From NCBI GenBank assembly GCA_022575985.1, contig JAKSXM010000007.1:64820501-64884500 (forward strand): DNA of 64,000 nucleotides, given 5' to 3'. Below the pieces are notes generated by a model. It was given only the letters and a program-made list of their open reading frames with translations, had not been told where the DNA came from and did not search any database. This document shows, in pieces, positions 45,676 through 58,100 of the stretch. Made by a program: the position numbers and the translations under genes. Position 1 is the stretch's first letter; each line of letters opens with the position of its first letter. The DNA is from Anagrus nilaparvatae. Lineage: Eukaryota; Arthropoda; Insecta; Hymenoptera; Mymaridae.

Positions 45676-46622
45676 TTATGCACGATTTCTTGTCGATGAT
45701 TCATCAGGATCCAATAAATCATCGCATGATGGTGTTTGAGGTAATAATTGACGACCATTTCGCTTTTTACTTCTAGTAAAAACTTTTGTTAATTGTTCAA
45801 ATTTTCGACGAGATGCTGTTAAATAATAAATTTTTTATTTTATTTGCTTTATGTCTAGACTAAACCAAATATTAAATAAAATAATTATACGAACCTTTTC
45901 CCATATTCTTTAATCTTTCTCTAAATAAATCTTCATCTGTGGCAGTTTCACACTTGGTGTGTAACTTTGAGTCTACATTAAAATTAATTCCTATTTTAAT
46001 TTTTTTATTTTATTAATAATAATGAATAAATTTAACTAACCTTTTTCTAAAGTTGATAAAAAATCTTCGTTTTGTCCAAGCTCTGCCATAAATTCTTCAT
46101 TTTGCAAAAACATTGCAATCATTTCATCTTCTGAAATATTCATTTCTCGAGCTATGCCAGAATCTAATCCATCATTACTATTAATTGAAGAATTACTTAT
46201 TCTCAGAAAGGATTCTGGCAAAGGTCCAAGCAATGGTGGATTCCATTTTTGCATACTTTTTTGGGTTACTTTCTTTGTTTCTGATTTATTTTTCTTTTGC
46301 ACTTTTAATGATTTTGAGTTAGGATTATCATCTTCAAATTCTGATCTGATCTTTTCATTTTCATTATCAGTACTCATAGCTAACAATTGATCTATAGTAG
46401 TATCTACCGCTCCTTGGTTGGATCTTAAGACAGCCTGAATAGATAAAAAAATTAAGTAAATAAATTTAAATAAATAATTTTAAGTGATATTAAGTAAATT
46501 TCATTAACCTCAATAACATCATCGTCCATTTGAGGAAACATTTTTTTAAAATCTGACATGGCTTGATAAAATTCAAGAGTTGTATGCTGTTGCTGCGGAG
46601 GTTGTTTAGCAGCAGAAGCCAT
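45676..46622 (-). CDS. CUEDC1: CUE domain-containing protein 1, four exons
   Basis: CUE domains bind ubiquitin; the cellular role of CUEDC1 is poorly known. Exons on the minus strand: 46509-46622, 46041-46434, 45895-45972, 45676-45815; 241 residues. The CUE domain occupies about residues 16-58, with the MFP motif and the terminal dileucine (LEFYQAMSDFKKMFPQMDDD and VDTTIDQLLAM against human LEFNQAMDDFKTMFPNMDYD and VDATIDQLLQM). Two further conserved blocks confirm the assignment: KWNPPLLGPLPESFLRI and ALFLQNEEFM-type sequence (AMFLQNEEFMAELGQNEDFL). The protein is shorter than human CUEDC1 (386). It diverges from EEF2KMT, sharing a 630-bp promoter interval. Confidence 0.92.
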
Positions 46623-47252
46623 TTTTGTTTATAATTTTATTCAGAGATGAATTGTCTAGAAAAAAACTGCAACTTGGTAAAGAAAAATAGGATTCACCTA
46701 CTATTTTCACAAGGCCGCAATTATTTTTGCATTTCATTCAATGGAGTAGCACATTTTTTTCTTTTTCAGTTCTTGAGTTTTAATAAAAAGTAGAAATTTT
46801 ACAAGTAACTTATGCAGTATTTGGGGCAAATCGTTGGTAAACAAAAGTGTTAATCATACGGATTATACATATTTATTAAATTTTTTCCACAAAATATTAT
46901 GTATTCGATATTTGTTCCTCATTTTCTTATTAAATAGTAATAATTTATGCAAATGTGAATAAAAGTTTTTTCTTTTATTTATTAAGAATTTCCGAAAGCA
47001 AAATTATACTAATCTTTCTCGTTATTTACAGCCGTGATTACAGCTTATAGATGTTCACAATAAAGAAAACCTAGCCTATAGAGCCTAGGCATACCAAATC
47101 CTGAACAATAGCCCTCATGCGAACTTTTTAGAAAGCTGCAGTTTTGGAGTTGGAGGTTGGAGCTTATGTGTGTTTATTAATATAACCTATAATAAATTAA
47201 AAAACCACTGACCGAGTTTTTTAATAAGTAAATTTAAAATTAATATATAACT
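46623..47252. promoter_or_regulatory. Shared upstream region of CUEDC1 and EEF2KMT
   Basis: The two genes start head to head 630 bp apart, so this is a candidate bidirectional promoter. No specific motif is clear enough to call. Confidence 0.4.
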
Positions 47253-48541
47253 ATGCAAGAAAACAAAAATAATTTAAAAATTATAGAAAAGCAATTTATG
47301 TGTTGTACACCTTTAAACAAATTTATTTGGCCAGTAAGTATTAAAACTTTTTTTTATTTCATTGTTATACTTTTAATATAAAATTTATTTTTCTTTTATT
47401 ATTTTTTATTAATTAAAATTATTACATTAGGATTTTTTATGTAATTTAGATAATGAAACCCAAAAAGAAATTATTCAAGCTACGGTCAAAAATGATCTTG
47501 CAGTGAAACTATCTATAAAAAATTCTTATAAAAAAGCATTTTTAAAGTTTTTACTCAATAAGGTATTTTTACAATCGAATCAGCTTTTGAAATGAAAGAT
47601 TAAACAATTTTCATTTTTAGTTTGAAAACAATGAATGTGAAATAAATGATGAAGTTTATAAACTGTATTGCGATTCCATTTCTGTTAACGATGAAGAAAT
47701 GCATTTTAAGCACTATCTTATTAACGATCCTTTTGAATACTTGAGTATCAAAGAAAGCACTAATTTAATATCACAAGGAACAACTGGGTTGTGTAGTTGG
47801 AAGGTAAGAAATTCATTTAAAAATTTAATAATTAAAAAATTACACTGTAAAAAATTCTATAGGCTGCATTTACTCTTGCGGAATGGTGTGTAGAAAATAA
47901 AAAAAAGTTAAAAGAACTTAATGTACTAGAGCTTGGATCAGGAGTTGGATTAACTGGATTGACTGCTATTAAATTATGCAAGCCAAAAACTTTTATATTT
48001 TCAGATTGCCATCAGTTTGTGCTAAATACATTAAAAGAAAACGTTGACAATAATCTTAAAATTGATAGTAAATTTACATGGACACAAAATAAATCTACTG
48101 ACTCAACCCTGCCATTCATTACTAGTTACAAAGATTCAGAAATTCAAGTTATTAAATTAAATTGGGAAGAAGTTAACGATTGGAATTTAAGTAACAAAAT
48201 AGACATAATTATAGCAGCTGATATTTTATACGATAATAGAACATTTAGACCATTGATAGCTGGCTTAAAAAAATTGTTATTTAATAATGTGCAATCTTTT
48301 GTTATTGTAGTAGCTACTGTTCGAAACCAAAATACAGTGTCAGAGTTTTTAAGTGAACTAGGTAAAAATAAATAATAGAATATAAAATATAAATATGAAT
48401 TTAATATTCATTTTAAAAAGAACATTTTTTTTAGATGATAATCTCGAGGCACAAGATCTACCCTTACCAATTACAAATATTTTTATGCATGTCGATGATA
48501 CACCAGTCAGGATATTTAAAATAAGTATGAAAAATAAATAA
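47253..48541 (+). CDS. EEF2KMT: EEF2KMT (FAM86), lysine methyltransferase of elongation factor 2
   Basis: EEF2KMT is a cytosolic class I SAM-dependent methyltransferase that trimethylates a lysine of eEF2. Exons: 47253-47333, 47431-47562, 47621-47803, 47863-48361, 48435-48541; 333 residues against 330 in human. The FAM86 N-terminal segment is recognisable. STNLISQGTTGLCSWKAAFT leads into SAM motif I (LNVLELGSGVGLTGL), then KTFIFSDCH, and the catalytic-pocket motif IIAADILYD (human VIAADVLYC), then TVRNQNT (human TVRNPET). For exon 2 the acceptor at 47428-47430 is preferred over a nearby TTTAG because it restores the conserved WP-DFL segment. It ends 131 bp from the stop of the convergent MICAL-like gene. 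Confidence 0.93.
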
Positions 48542-48672
48542 CATTTAAATTTTTTATAATTTTTTAAATTTTATTTGTTTTATTTATAAACTTAATATCT
48601 TATTTTGTAGAAAAAATGTCTTAAATTAGACACTTAAAAAAAATTATAAAAGTAATACAAATTTATTTAATG

Positions 48673-51600
48673 CTAAATTTTTTTCATAAACCATTTTTTT
48701 TTATGGCATTCAAGTTTAGCTTCGACTTCATCAACATCTTTATCATCATCTTTTTTACTACTTTTTTTAAACTTTTTTTCTTTGCCTTTTTCTTTTTGTT
48801 TTCCTTTTTTTAATTTTGAAGTCTTTTGAGATTCATCAATTGAATTAATACTATCAGTTTTACTTCTAGCTGTAATAAATAATTTTTGTTAAAAATTAAA
48901 CGTTTCACAAATTGATTCTGATAAATAATAAATACACACCAGCATACAAGTCCATTTCTTTGAGTATACTGCGATCTTCTTCAACTTCTCTTTTACGATC
49001 CATTTCAAGGCATTCAATAATTTCATTTCTTTTTTCAACAATTTCCACTAATCTTTGAATTAATGATTCTTCTTTTTGTTTATCAAAATCTGTTTTAGTG
49101 GCTTCTGGTTGTGTCATAAGACAACGTATTTGGTATTCTATGTCAGCATGTTCTTCTTCTAATCTTTGTTGCCTTCTTAAAAGCATTAATTCTGCTTGTC
49201 TTCGAAATAATTCATTTTTTTCATTAACTAAGGCAAATAGTTCTAAAACCAGTTCTTCAACATCCATACTTAAACTGGATTCTGAAATTTAATGAATTTC
49301 ATTTTAGAAAGAAAATAAATCATTTTTACAAAAATCCTAGTACAGTAAATAAAAAAATAGCAGTAACAGTAACATTAAATGGCAAAAAAAAAGTAAGAAA
49401 AATTTACATTATCTAATCTAGGAACAGATTTTAGCCAATAAAGATTCTTTTGATAGTAGACATTTAATGTTCAATGCCTTTAGAAATTAATTTGCAAACA
49501 AATAAAAATTAAGGAAAATAATGAAATTACTGTACTAGGATTTTAAAAATAAAAGTAAGAAATTTTTTGTAGAAAGAATAAAAATTTATTAAACATAATA
49601 TATAAATAATTTGACAAATAATTTACAATAGTAATAATAATATAAATTTATATTTATATGTATAAATCACAAAATACAATATAAATTTGTTGCGTATGAC
49701 AAAAAAAACATGTTTTTCGTTGATTACCTTCATTATTACTAGTAGTGGTACCTGACTCGCACTTATTTCTAATTATTTGTTCTAATCGTACACCCTGTTT
49801 TTCCAAACCCTGTTGCTGCATTTCAATTTCGTCAAGTTCTAACTTAACGTCTTTTATGGACATGACTTTAATCTATAGATTGAGAAATATTTAAAAAATT
49901 TTAATTTTTTTTTATAATTATCCATGTTTTTTTAATTTCCATTAGTTATCTTGTTTTTAATGGATAATACTAGGAAACTCACTCTTCTTTTGAGTGGGGT
50001 AGGCCTTTGAGGTGCAGGAGGTTTTTTCTTCTTCCATTTAATGCTTTCTTCCTGTAACTGTAAGGGAGACTTTTCTGAAGAACTTTGAGTGTTTCTGTTG
50101 GCCTCGTCTTTGCAGGATTTTTCCTCATCCCAGAGCTGTTCTTTTGGAGTATCCGTTAAAACAGGAGGTGGAGGAGGTGCTGGTTTGGTTTTTCTTGACC
50201 TTGGTGTCAGCGATCTCGGCGAGGGGCTCTACAATAATAAGTAATTAAATATAAGTAATAAAATTAAAAAACAAAAAATTAAATATTTTTAAATTCACTC
50301 ACGTTATTATTATTAATTATTGAAGAGGGTGACATTTGACTGACTGGAGGAGGAGGAGCTGGTTTCTTTTTTCTTAACGTAGAACAGGAACTTGCTAACG
50401 ATATATTGGATAGACGACGAACTAATATGGGACTGGGTTTGGACGGCGTAATACATTTTTCGTCGACTTCATCATTCTCATCGTCATCGCTTGAAAATGG
50501 ATTAAGTTTGATCGTTGGGGCTTGTAAAATTTTTCTACGGGCTGCGGGCTTAGGCGACGACGATTCTTTTATTTTTTCTTTTTCTCTATCATCTGCATTT
50601 TTGATTTCCTTTTTTTCCTCTTTGTGTTCTCCTTCTTCTTCTTCATCATCATCATCAGAAAAAGGATTTTTAGATACTTGCGTTTCTTCTAAGGATTCTT
50701 CATCATTTTCAAAAGGATTAAGTTCCTCGGGATAATAATCCGTTTGATCAATTGGCGCGCTATTTACATCAGTAGGAAAGCTCTGTTCGGCTTCGCGCCT
50801 AGCCGAGCTTGCGTCCGGGGTGCGTAGTTGAACCTTTTCTTCATCACTTATTGGTTCTGGTGTTTGTAATCGAACCTTTTCTTCATCTTTTAAAGGTTCT
50901 GGGGTATTTAATTGAACGTTTTCTTCATCTTTTAGAGGTTCCGGCGAATTTAACTGAATATTTTCATCATCTTTTTGAGGGTCCGGCGAATTTAATTGAA
51001 CCTTCTCTTCATCACTCAATGGTTCCGCTGCATTTAATTGAACCTTTTCTTCATCACTTAAAGGTTCCGGTGCTTGTAATTGTACTTTTTCTTCGTCACT
51101 TATTGGGCATGAATCACAACGTAATTTATGAAAATCGTCATTTTGTATATAATAATGACTTTGTTGAGTTAATTGACTGTTACATGTTTGACAACGAAAA
51201 CAATCTCGATGATAAACTGATCCATCAATAACGAGCTTTTCAGCTAAAAAAACCGGTTCCTTACAACAGTGACATGTTTCGCCACCACGACGCATCCCCA
51301 AACGCGAGCTTACCTGAAAAATAAAAAATAAAAAAATTGTTAATTAAGTAATTTTAAAATTAAAAAATAAACTTTTTTTTATAACCTCAGGTGTAAATCG
51401 TTTTTTTAAATTAAATGATCTAAGAATTTGTGGATAGTGTCGTCTTAATGCAAAAACTGAATTTTTTCTTTCCGTCATTTTTTGTAATTAGTTTGTTGTA
51501 AAATTATTAAAAAAAAAAAAATTGTTATTTATAGTATAACTAAAAATAATAAAAATTTGTCCCGATAAATAATGATTGTGCTCTTCATGACTCGAGTAAT

Positions 51601-54600
51601 TTAAGTTTTAAAAAGTTAAATAAAGTGGGTATGTAACAAGTATATTAAAAAAATAGGCACTTTTTTCTAGATATGTAGAAGGCGCTCTTGTGTATAAATG
51701 CAATACTTATATCGCACACACATGCAAACACACAGTACACACATGTAAGTAAAAAAAAATATTTTATTTCTTATCATATTTATAATAATAATTGATAAGA
51801 AATTAAATATTACCTGTTCCATAAATTTATGATAATAGAATTATTGTTAGAGTTGTAAAAATGATAAAAAATTTGTTTAAAAACATTTTTTGATGCAAAA
51901 AATTTTTTAACTAAAAAGTAAGAGGTCTTTGACGCGGATTCGAGAGGAATGATATGTACCAACTGATATTAATAGTCCGAGACTATAATATTATATATAA
52001 ACATCATCAGCATCATTCGATTATTATTATTATTATTGTCTAAGAAATATAAGACTTTTAAATTATTAAATATTTTTGCTACTAACTGCTGAGTTTGTGT
52101 TTTGTAACGCGCTTTTTATTTGTTATTTTATAACTATTTTCAAGGGCAGTTTTTTCATTTGTTATTTAATATTATACACTGTTTTAAATGATTTTGCAGA
52201 AATTTTTTTTATTTTTTGGATTTTTGAGGAAATTTTAAGAAAATTATATGTAATTTTGCAACTGAAAATTGGGGAAGTAAAATTTAATTTTTTTGATTTT
52301 GCAATTTTGTTTTGCAAAAATGGTATTTAGTTTTAACGTTTATTAATGTAGATTCGCTGATAAAAATAAGTTTTAGTAAATTTTAGAAAATTTTGCAAAT
52401 ATTTAGCAAATTTTTATACGATTTAAAAAAAAATTTTCTCGAGTTATTTTTAAAAAATTTCTCTGCTACCTATTTAATATTTATTTTTAATGAAATTAGG
52501 AACTTATATTTTTAAACTTGCGAAAAATTGCGAAGCTCAAAAAAAATTAAAAAATTGTGAGATGACAATTATTTATTGTGATTACAATCCGAAAATATTT
52601 TAGATTTAGTATTCGGAGATATCTGGTAAATGGTTCGTATGAGAATGCAGCTGAATTTTTGCACGAGGAAGCTAAGAGCAAAACATACTCACCTCCATAA
52701 CCTAGTATTTTTGGCCGCGGGTTCTGGAAAAAGTTATGGGTCTACAAAGCTGGACAATTTTCGAGAAACAAAAAGTGAAAGTTGACTCTGGAAATAGCCA
52801 AGATTTTTAAATTAGGTCAAAAGATGTTAAGTTTGTCTCGGTAATTTCGTCGAAAATTCTTCGTTTACCCTCGCCTGAAAATACGTATCCTTTAGTTTTA
52901 CAATTAATAATTTAAAATAAAAGCGCGGGTAAACGACGAGATTTTCCCAACGTACCTTTCCAGAAGCCAGATACCGAAAAATGTAAAATGTAAACCGCGC
53001 ATGTTTTGACTTAATCTAAGAATCTAGGCTATTTTGAGGTGTCTTTTTTTACGAAAAATTGTCCAAAGTGGACCCATTATTTTTTCCAGAATCTATACGG
53101 CCAAAAAATAGGGTACAAAACGATACGAAAGAGATAATGTTTTGGCTTTGGCTATCTCTGAACAAAAATTCAGCTGTCAAATACACACCCATTTTTTGAC
53201 ATATAGTTATCCCCGAAGCTATAACGATTTCTAACAGTGTAAGTAGAATACGATTTCGAATTTAAGCTTAGGTAAACACTCAGCTGTTGAAAATTACTTA
53301 GGAAAGTTATAAAATTTTTAAATTAATTTATTGGGAAAATTTTAGTTAATTGATATTTTTTGAAATTCTGCAAAAAAATTAACAAATGTAAAAATGAGTG
53401 ATTTCACAAAAAAAATTGATTCATAAATTGATTCGTAAGCAAAAAGTAATCATAGACATGTGAAATCACAAAAATCAATAAGCTGTAGTTATAAATAGAA
53501 CTTATGTAAAGCTTTAAATAGCTTATAAATTTTAAACATTTTTATGCTTCAAAAAACCAAAATTTATTGACAATTCCAAAAAAATATAGTTTCTATAAAG
53601 TTTGTAGAGAAATTAGATAAAAAAATTCTGGCTTTGATGGACACTGATTTTAAAAAATAAAATTTGAAAAATCACAAAAATTCATAAATACAATATTTTT
53701 TGAGTACTCATATAATTTAGATATAAAATTTCGAAAAATAAAACTAAAATATTTTACAAATTGAGCTAACAACTTCTTTTCAATTCATAAAATATTCAAT
53801 CTAAAACGTAAGAAAATTACACTTGCAAACAATAAAAAAAAAAAAATCACACACCTGTTCTTCCTCAACAGCATGAACTTTATTAACCGATTCAATAATA
53901 GCAATTTTCTTACACATTTTCATGCAAAATAAACCCTCATATTTTCTTAAAGAAATCTTATAAACCAAACACTAAACTCCTTACATACTCAAAGTCAAGA
54001 AATTTTTTATTATTAAAATTGATTAATTTTTATTGACCTCGTAACACGAAATATCACATGGCTAAATAAAAATTGATTGCCTAAAATTACAGTATAAATT
54101 TTTTCTATAGGAGTTATTTTTGTAAATTATTTTATTTTAAATTAATGATTCATATTTTTATTATTTAAAAAGATCATATTTAATATTTTTTTATGATTAG
54201 TATTTTTAATAGGTGTATCATATTTAAAAAATGAACGGTTTTATATTTCTTTTGTGTATAATTAAATTCTTTGAATTTTTAAATTGATGATCCGTTACTT
54301 TTTATAAATTAATGACGTTTGCAAAAAAATTTTTTTTGTAAAAATCCAAATTTACACCAAAAAAAATAATTTTTTAAATAAAAAAAGTAATCTACATTAT
54401 CAACCAAAAAAAAGTATCGATAAAGTAGAAAATTTCTTAAAAATAGTTAGATTTCTATATTACCATGCAGTGCTAAAACAGTATCGTGCAAAAAAATTTT
54501 AAATTTGATAATTAATTACCTTCTAACAAAATATTTCTGGTTTATATTGTCCCATCAAATCCAAGCTTTCCTCCTAATAATAAAAAAAATAAAAGAAAAA

Positions 54601-55194
54601 AAAATTTATTTCTTCGTCAAAGGACACAATAAAATGTGATTTGTCAATATATAAAAAAATAAATGTGTGTCTAATTTAAAATGTAAATAACTATTACAAA
54701 ATATTATTTCTAATCGGTATAATTAATTAGAAAATTTTGCAATAAAAAATTTTACCTTAGATTTTGGTGATTCAGAAACTGATGGGATTCTATCTTTAGC
54801 TGAGTCTGATTTACTAATCGATCTAGACATGGATAATCTCGATGGTGGTGAACCTAAATAAAATACAAAAAAAAGGTCAGAACAGGTGAATGAAGAAAAA
54901 AAAGCGAAAGTACACGTCGTCTATATCGATAAAAAAATGCGTCCTTGCACATTCACTGCACCGAATGTATGGTTGACAGAAGACTAATATATAAATATTT
55001 TTTTAGAAAGCTTACCATTAAAAACTTGATAAAACTGGGACAAATAAGTAAGTATCGATAATCTATCTGGTATCTCACACGATGCCATATCTTCAGCATC
55101 TAACAATGCTGGTATGCTAAGTTCATCTTCTGCTATTCTAAATGCTAATTCGTTATTTCTGTATATATCATCTTTGTTTAAACTGTTAAAGTCT
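48673..55194 (-). CDS. MICAL-like protein (CH-LIM-bMERB), 5' end not found
   Basis: MICAL-like proteins link Rab8/10/13-family GTPases and EHD proteins in recycling endosomes. Exons on the minus strand: 55016-55194 (second part of the CH domain), 54756-54853, 50303-51313, 49983-50228, 49728-49872, 48940-49281, 48673-48869. The CH exon reads AFRIAEDELSIPALLDAEDM and IPDRLSILTYLSQFY, typical of MICALL. The LIM domain (CHCC, VYHRDCFRCQTC, RCDSC) has eight zinc ligands. Three NPF motifs followed by acidic residues (NPFENDEE, NPFSDDDD, NPFSSDDD) suit EHD binding. Proline-rich stretches and a bMERB Rab-binding coiled coil (ELVLELFALVNEKNELFRRQ to RNEIIECLEMDR) follow, then a lysine-rich tail. No monooxygenase domain is seen. 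The first CH exon is missing and is probably far upstream or outside the window. Two alternative start exons exist (51386-51478 and 53855-53923). Confidence 0.88.
50815..51105 (-). repeat. Seven tandem 15-residue repeats within the LIM exon
   Basis: A 45-bp unit encoding SDEEKVQLxxPEPLx is repeated about seven times directly after the LIM domain. Each unit has DEEK or DDEN followed by VQL or IQL and a PEP/PDP turn. Copies differ at several positions, so the array is not brand new, but its length is likely to vary between individuals. Confidence 0.85.
51386..51478 (-). CDS. Alternative first exon of the MICAL-like gene
   Basis: An ATG-initiated exon of 31 codons (MTERKNSVFALRRHYPQIL...) ending at a GTTATA donor in phase 0, 72 bp from the LIM exon acceptor. 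It gives a 677-residue isoform without a CH domain. The short intron and basic, non-random composition support it; the non-consensus donor weakens it. Confidence 0.55.
52614..53217. repeat. Decayed foldback repeat in a MICAL-like gene intron
   Basis: GCAGCTGAATTTTTG near 52657 and CAAAAATTCAGCTG near 53164 are inverted, and further matching blocks (TTCTGGAAAAAGTTATGGGT, GGACAATTTTCG, GTTTACCC..CGC) continue inward to a centre near 52910. The arms have diverged, so this is older than the 16-17 kb element. Confidence 0.65.
53855..53923 (-). CDS. Second alternative first exon of the MICAL-like gene
   Basis: An ATG-initiated exon of 23 codons (MKMCKKIAIIESVNKVHAV...) ending GAA GAA CAG at a GTGTGT donor in phase 0, which matches the LIM exon. 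It would encode a 669-residue isoform lacking the CH domain. No in-phase acceptor precedes it nearby, so it is best read as a first exon with its own promoter. Confidence 0.45.
54533..54573 (-). CDS. Possible short terminal exon of the MICAL-like gene
   Basis: After a TTATTAG acceptor the sequence reads in phase 0 EESLDLMGQYKPEIFC and a stop. If spliced to the exon at 54756-54853 it would end the protein soon after the CH domain. It could also be a poison exon or a chance match. Confidence 0.25.
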
Positions 55195-58100
55195 CTAAAA
55201 AACAAAAAAATTATATTTATTTCAACGTGGGTGGCTTTTATTCTGCGTTTGGTATCATAGACTTGATCACGATTTTTATACCGGGAAATTGATAATTATT
55301 GTTTATAATTCAAAAGAGAAGCTATGTAATTACTTGCATGTAATGTATCTATTATAGGTAGTACGCTTTTTTTTAAAGAAAATTGGAAAATAATTCATTT
55401 TTATATGCGCTTGGGTACGATTAATTAATTAATGGTATGCATTTTTGAAAATTAATAATTTTCACTTTTTTTTTAATACACACAAGCACGTATTTTTATT
55501 AATAAAACTTTCTTATCAAAATAAAACCATAATTACACACACTGCAATTTTTTTTGTATTGGTATTAGTTTTATTTTTATCTTATCAAATTAAAAAAAAA
55601 AATATTAGTGTATAAATTTATTTATAGACAGAAAAAAAAAGATTTATTAGTTTTACATGAATAAAAAAAACAAAAATAATTTTTTTTTTTGTAATTTATT
55701 GAGAGAAAATTGTGTGTACGTGTGTGTAGAGTTAATTTAATTTGATCTAATCTATAATAGATAGTTTTTTAATCCTGATCAAAATAAATAATTTTTTTTT
55801 TTGAATAATATGTGTGTGTGTGTGTGTAATTTATTTAGATTTAGGCAGATTTTTTAACGCTTTCACTGAAAATTTAATGCTTTAAGGTATAACTTTCGGT
55901 TTTGTGTTATGTTAAGGATTTTTAATTAGAGGAAGTGGTATTAAATATATTGGTACCTCGGGTGTTGTATTGATTTGGAGATTAAATCTTTTATGAAGGA
56001 GGTAATAAGATTTATAAAGTATTATTTTTTAGATTTTTGCGTTTTAAAATTTTTCATGGATTTGGTTTTTGTTTTTTAGGTTCAAATTTTTCTCGCAAGT
56101 GAAATGGTATCTCCAGACTATATAAGAAATTAATATAATAAAGTTTTTTGTTAATTTTAAGAATAAATATGGATTTTTTCTTCAAATTTTTGCCAAAAAA
56201 TTTAGTTTATATTGAGCTTCAGTATCAAAATGAAAAATAAATACAAAATATTTAAAATATATTAGAGAACGTAAAAACATGTTGGATTTTGATGCCTCAT
56301 ATATTATTTTTATAAAGCCTTTTGAGTTTTAGCACTAAAAAGTATTTTGACTCGTGACAAATCTTGACCCCCTTGGCAGAGCGTTGCAAGTCAATCAAAA
56401 AACTTCTGGTTGGTCCTCGGTTGGTCTCTCTTTTTTTGTGTAAGTGTCTAATTTTTAATACCGTAAAACCAATTTTTTTTAGTATTCATATCCTTTCTGT
56501 AATACTCAATAAAGCACGTAACATTTTTTATCAAAAATGGGCATTTGGTTCGTTGGATATCGCAATGAGAGAATTAGTATAAAAAAAATTCGATTCAAAG
56601 CAATTAAAATTAGACACTTACAAAGTGTTTGCATTATATAGAAAAATATCCAAAAATCACAATTTAACATTGAGACCGTGGATCCAGGTCTAGAAGGCCT
56701 ATGAGATCGAACTATAGATATGTGAAGTGTTTTTTCATCATCACTGCCAAATTGGGTCAAGGTCTGGAAAGATCTGGAAGACCCAACTCGTACACTCTCT
56801 TTGTCAAAAAATTCTTGTAGAATATGGTCTTAATGGTTAATTGTTCAAAACAGATAGTCAATTTTGTAACCCAAATATATAAACAAGTGTAGACACTTGC
56901 AAAATCAATGAACTCTTAAAGCAAAAATTATATGATTTACAAGCATAAATAAACTAACCACATATTTTTCTCGTTAAAATCCAATATAATTATGAAACTT
57001 TTTTGTCTCAGCGGAAACACTTTCTCATTTATTAAAGTAACTTGTATGCTATAATTTTTGCAATTTTTCACTAAAAATAGTTTTAATATTTAATTTCTAA
57101 GCTTCGGGCACAAAAAACAAGCAAAAAAATTTCTAGCGAAAGCGTAAAAAAAATCGTGCCAAAATTACTAAAATTCTGTTAATTTTTTTTAAAATCAACC
57201 CTGAATAAAAAGTTAAAAATTTCATCCGAAAATGCTAGAAAATTTTTTTTCATAGATTCCGGCGTTTTTTTATTTCGTAATGATTTATTTTTATAAAAAA
57301 TTGACGTTATTTTATAAATGGAGCAAAAATTAAATTCTGTATACCCTGGAGCACTGAATATTTAAATTTAATTAAAAATCAAGTTTTTATTTAGAAAAAT
57401 AACAAGAACAATTTTAATTTATACCGGAATCGATTAATAAAATTTCATTTTTATAATATTTAATTGTAAAATTTTTAATATAAATTTTTATAGTTTTACG
57501 GTAATTTAACGACAATTCATAAAAATAATTTACTACTTACAAGTTATACATGCACGATTATTTATATACGTTTAAATTAAAAATTCATAGTTTATTATTT
57601 GTCCTTGATATTTCTAACAGTTTACAACAAGTATTATGCAAATATTTTTTTCTATAAAGTCTTTAATAAAAAAACGTTTAATAAAAAATTTTTATTCGAT
57701 ATTAATTTTTTTTATGTACTATAGAGTCTAGAAGTCATTAATTTTAACTGTATATGCACTAAAATTTAATGAGGTTTTGACCTTAAAAATAATATTTATG
57801 ATTTGATACCGTATTTTACTGATTCGACATCTGAAAATTGGTTAAAGGAGTGTTGATATTTTTGCTGTAATTTTTAGAGGAGAATCTAATTTTGGACCTC
57901 ATGAGTTTTTTCGTAAAAGCTCTAGTTTTTTATTTCAAAGTAAAATTCCAAGTAAAATTTAGCTTAAAATTTTTCGGCCAGGATATTCTGAACTATTTTT
58001 GGGCCTTTGTCAAATGATTTTAAGTAGGAATGTACTTGAGTTTTTGGGTTTTTTCTGGAGATTTTTGCTTCAACTGCTTCTTCGACTGTAGAATTTTGTC

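Noticed and set aside
50406..51231. Two long plus-strand frames opposite the MICAL-like LIM exon
   Set aside because: Antisense shadows of the repeat-rich acidic coding exon; the minus-strand reading has the LIM and NPF motifs.
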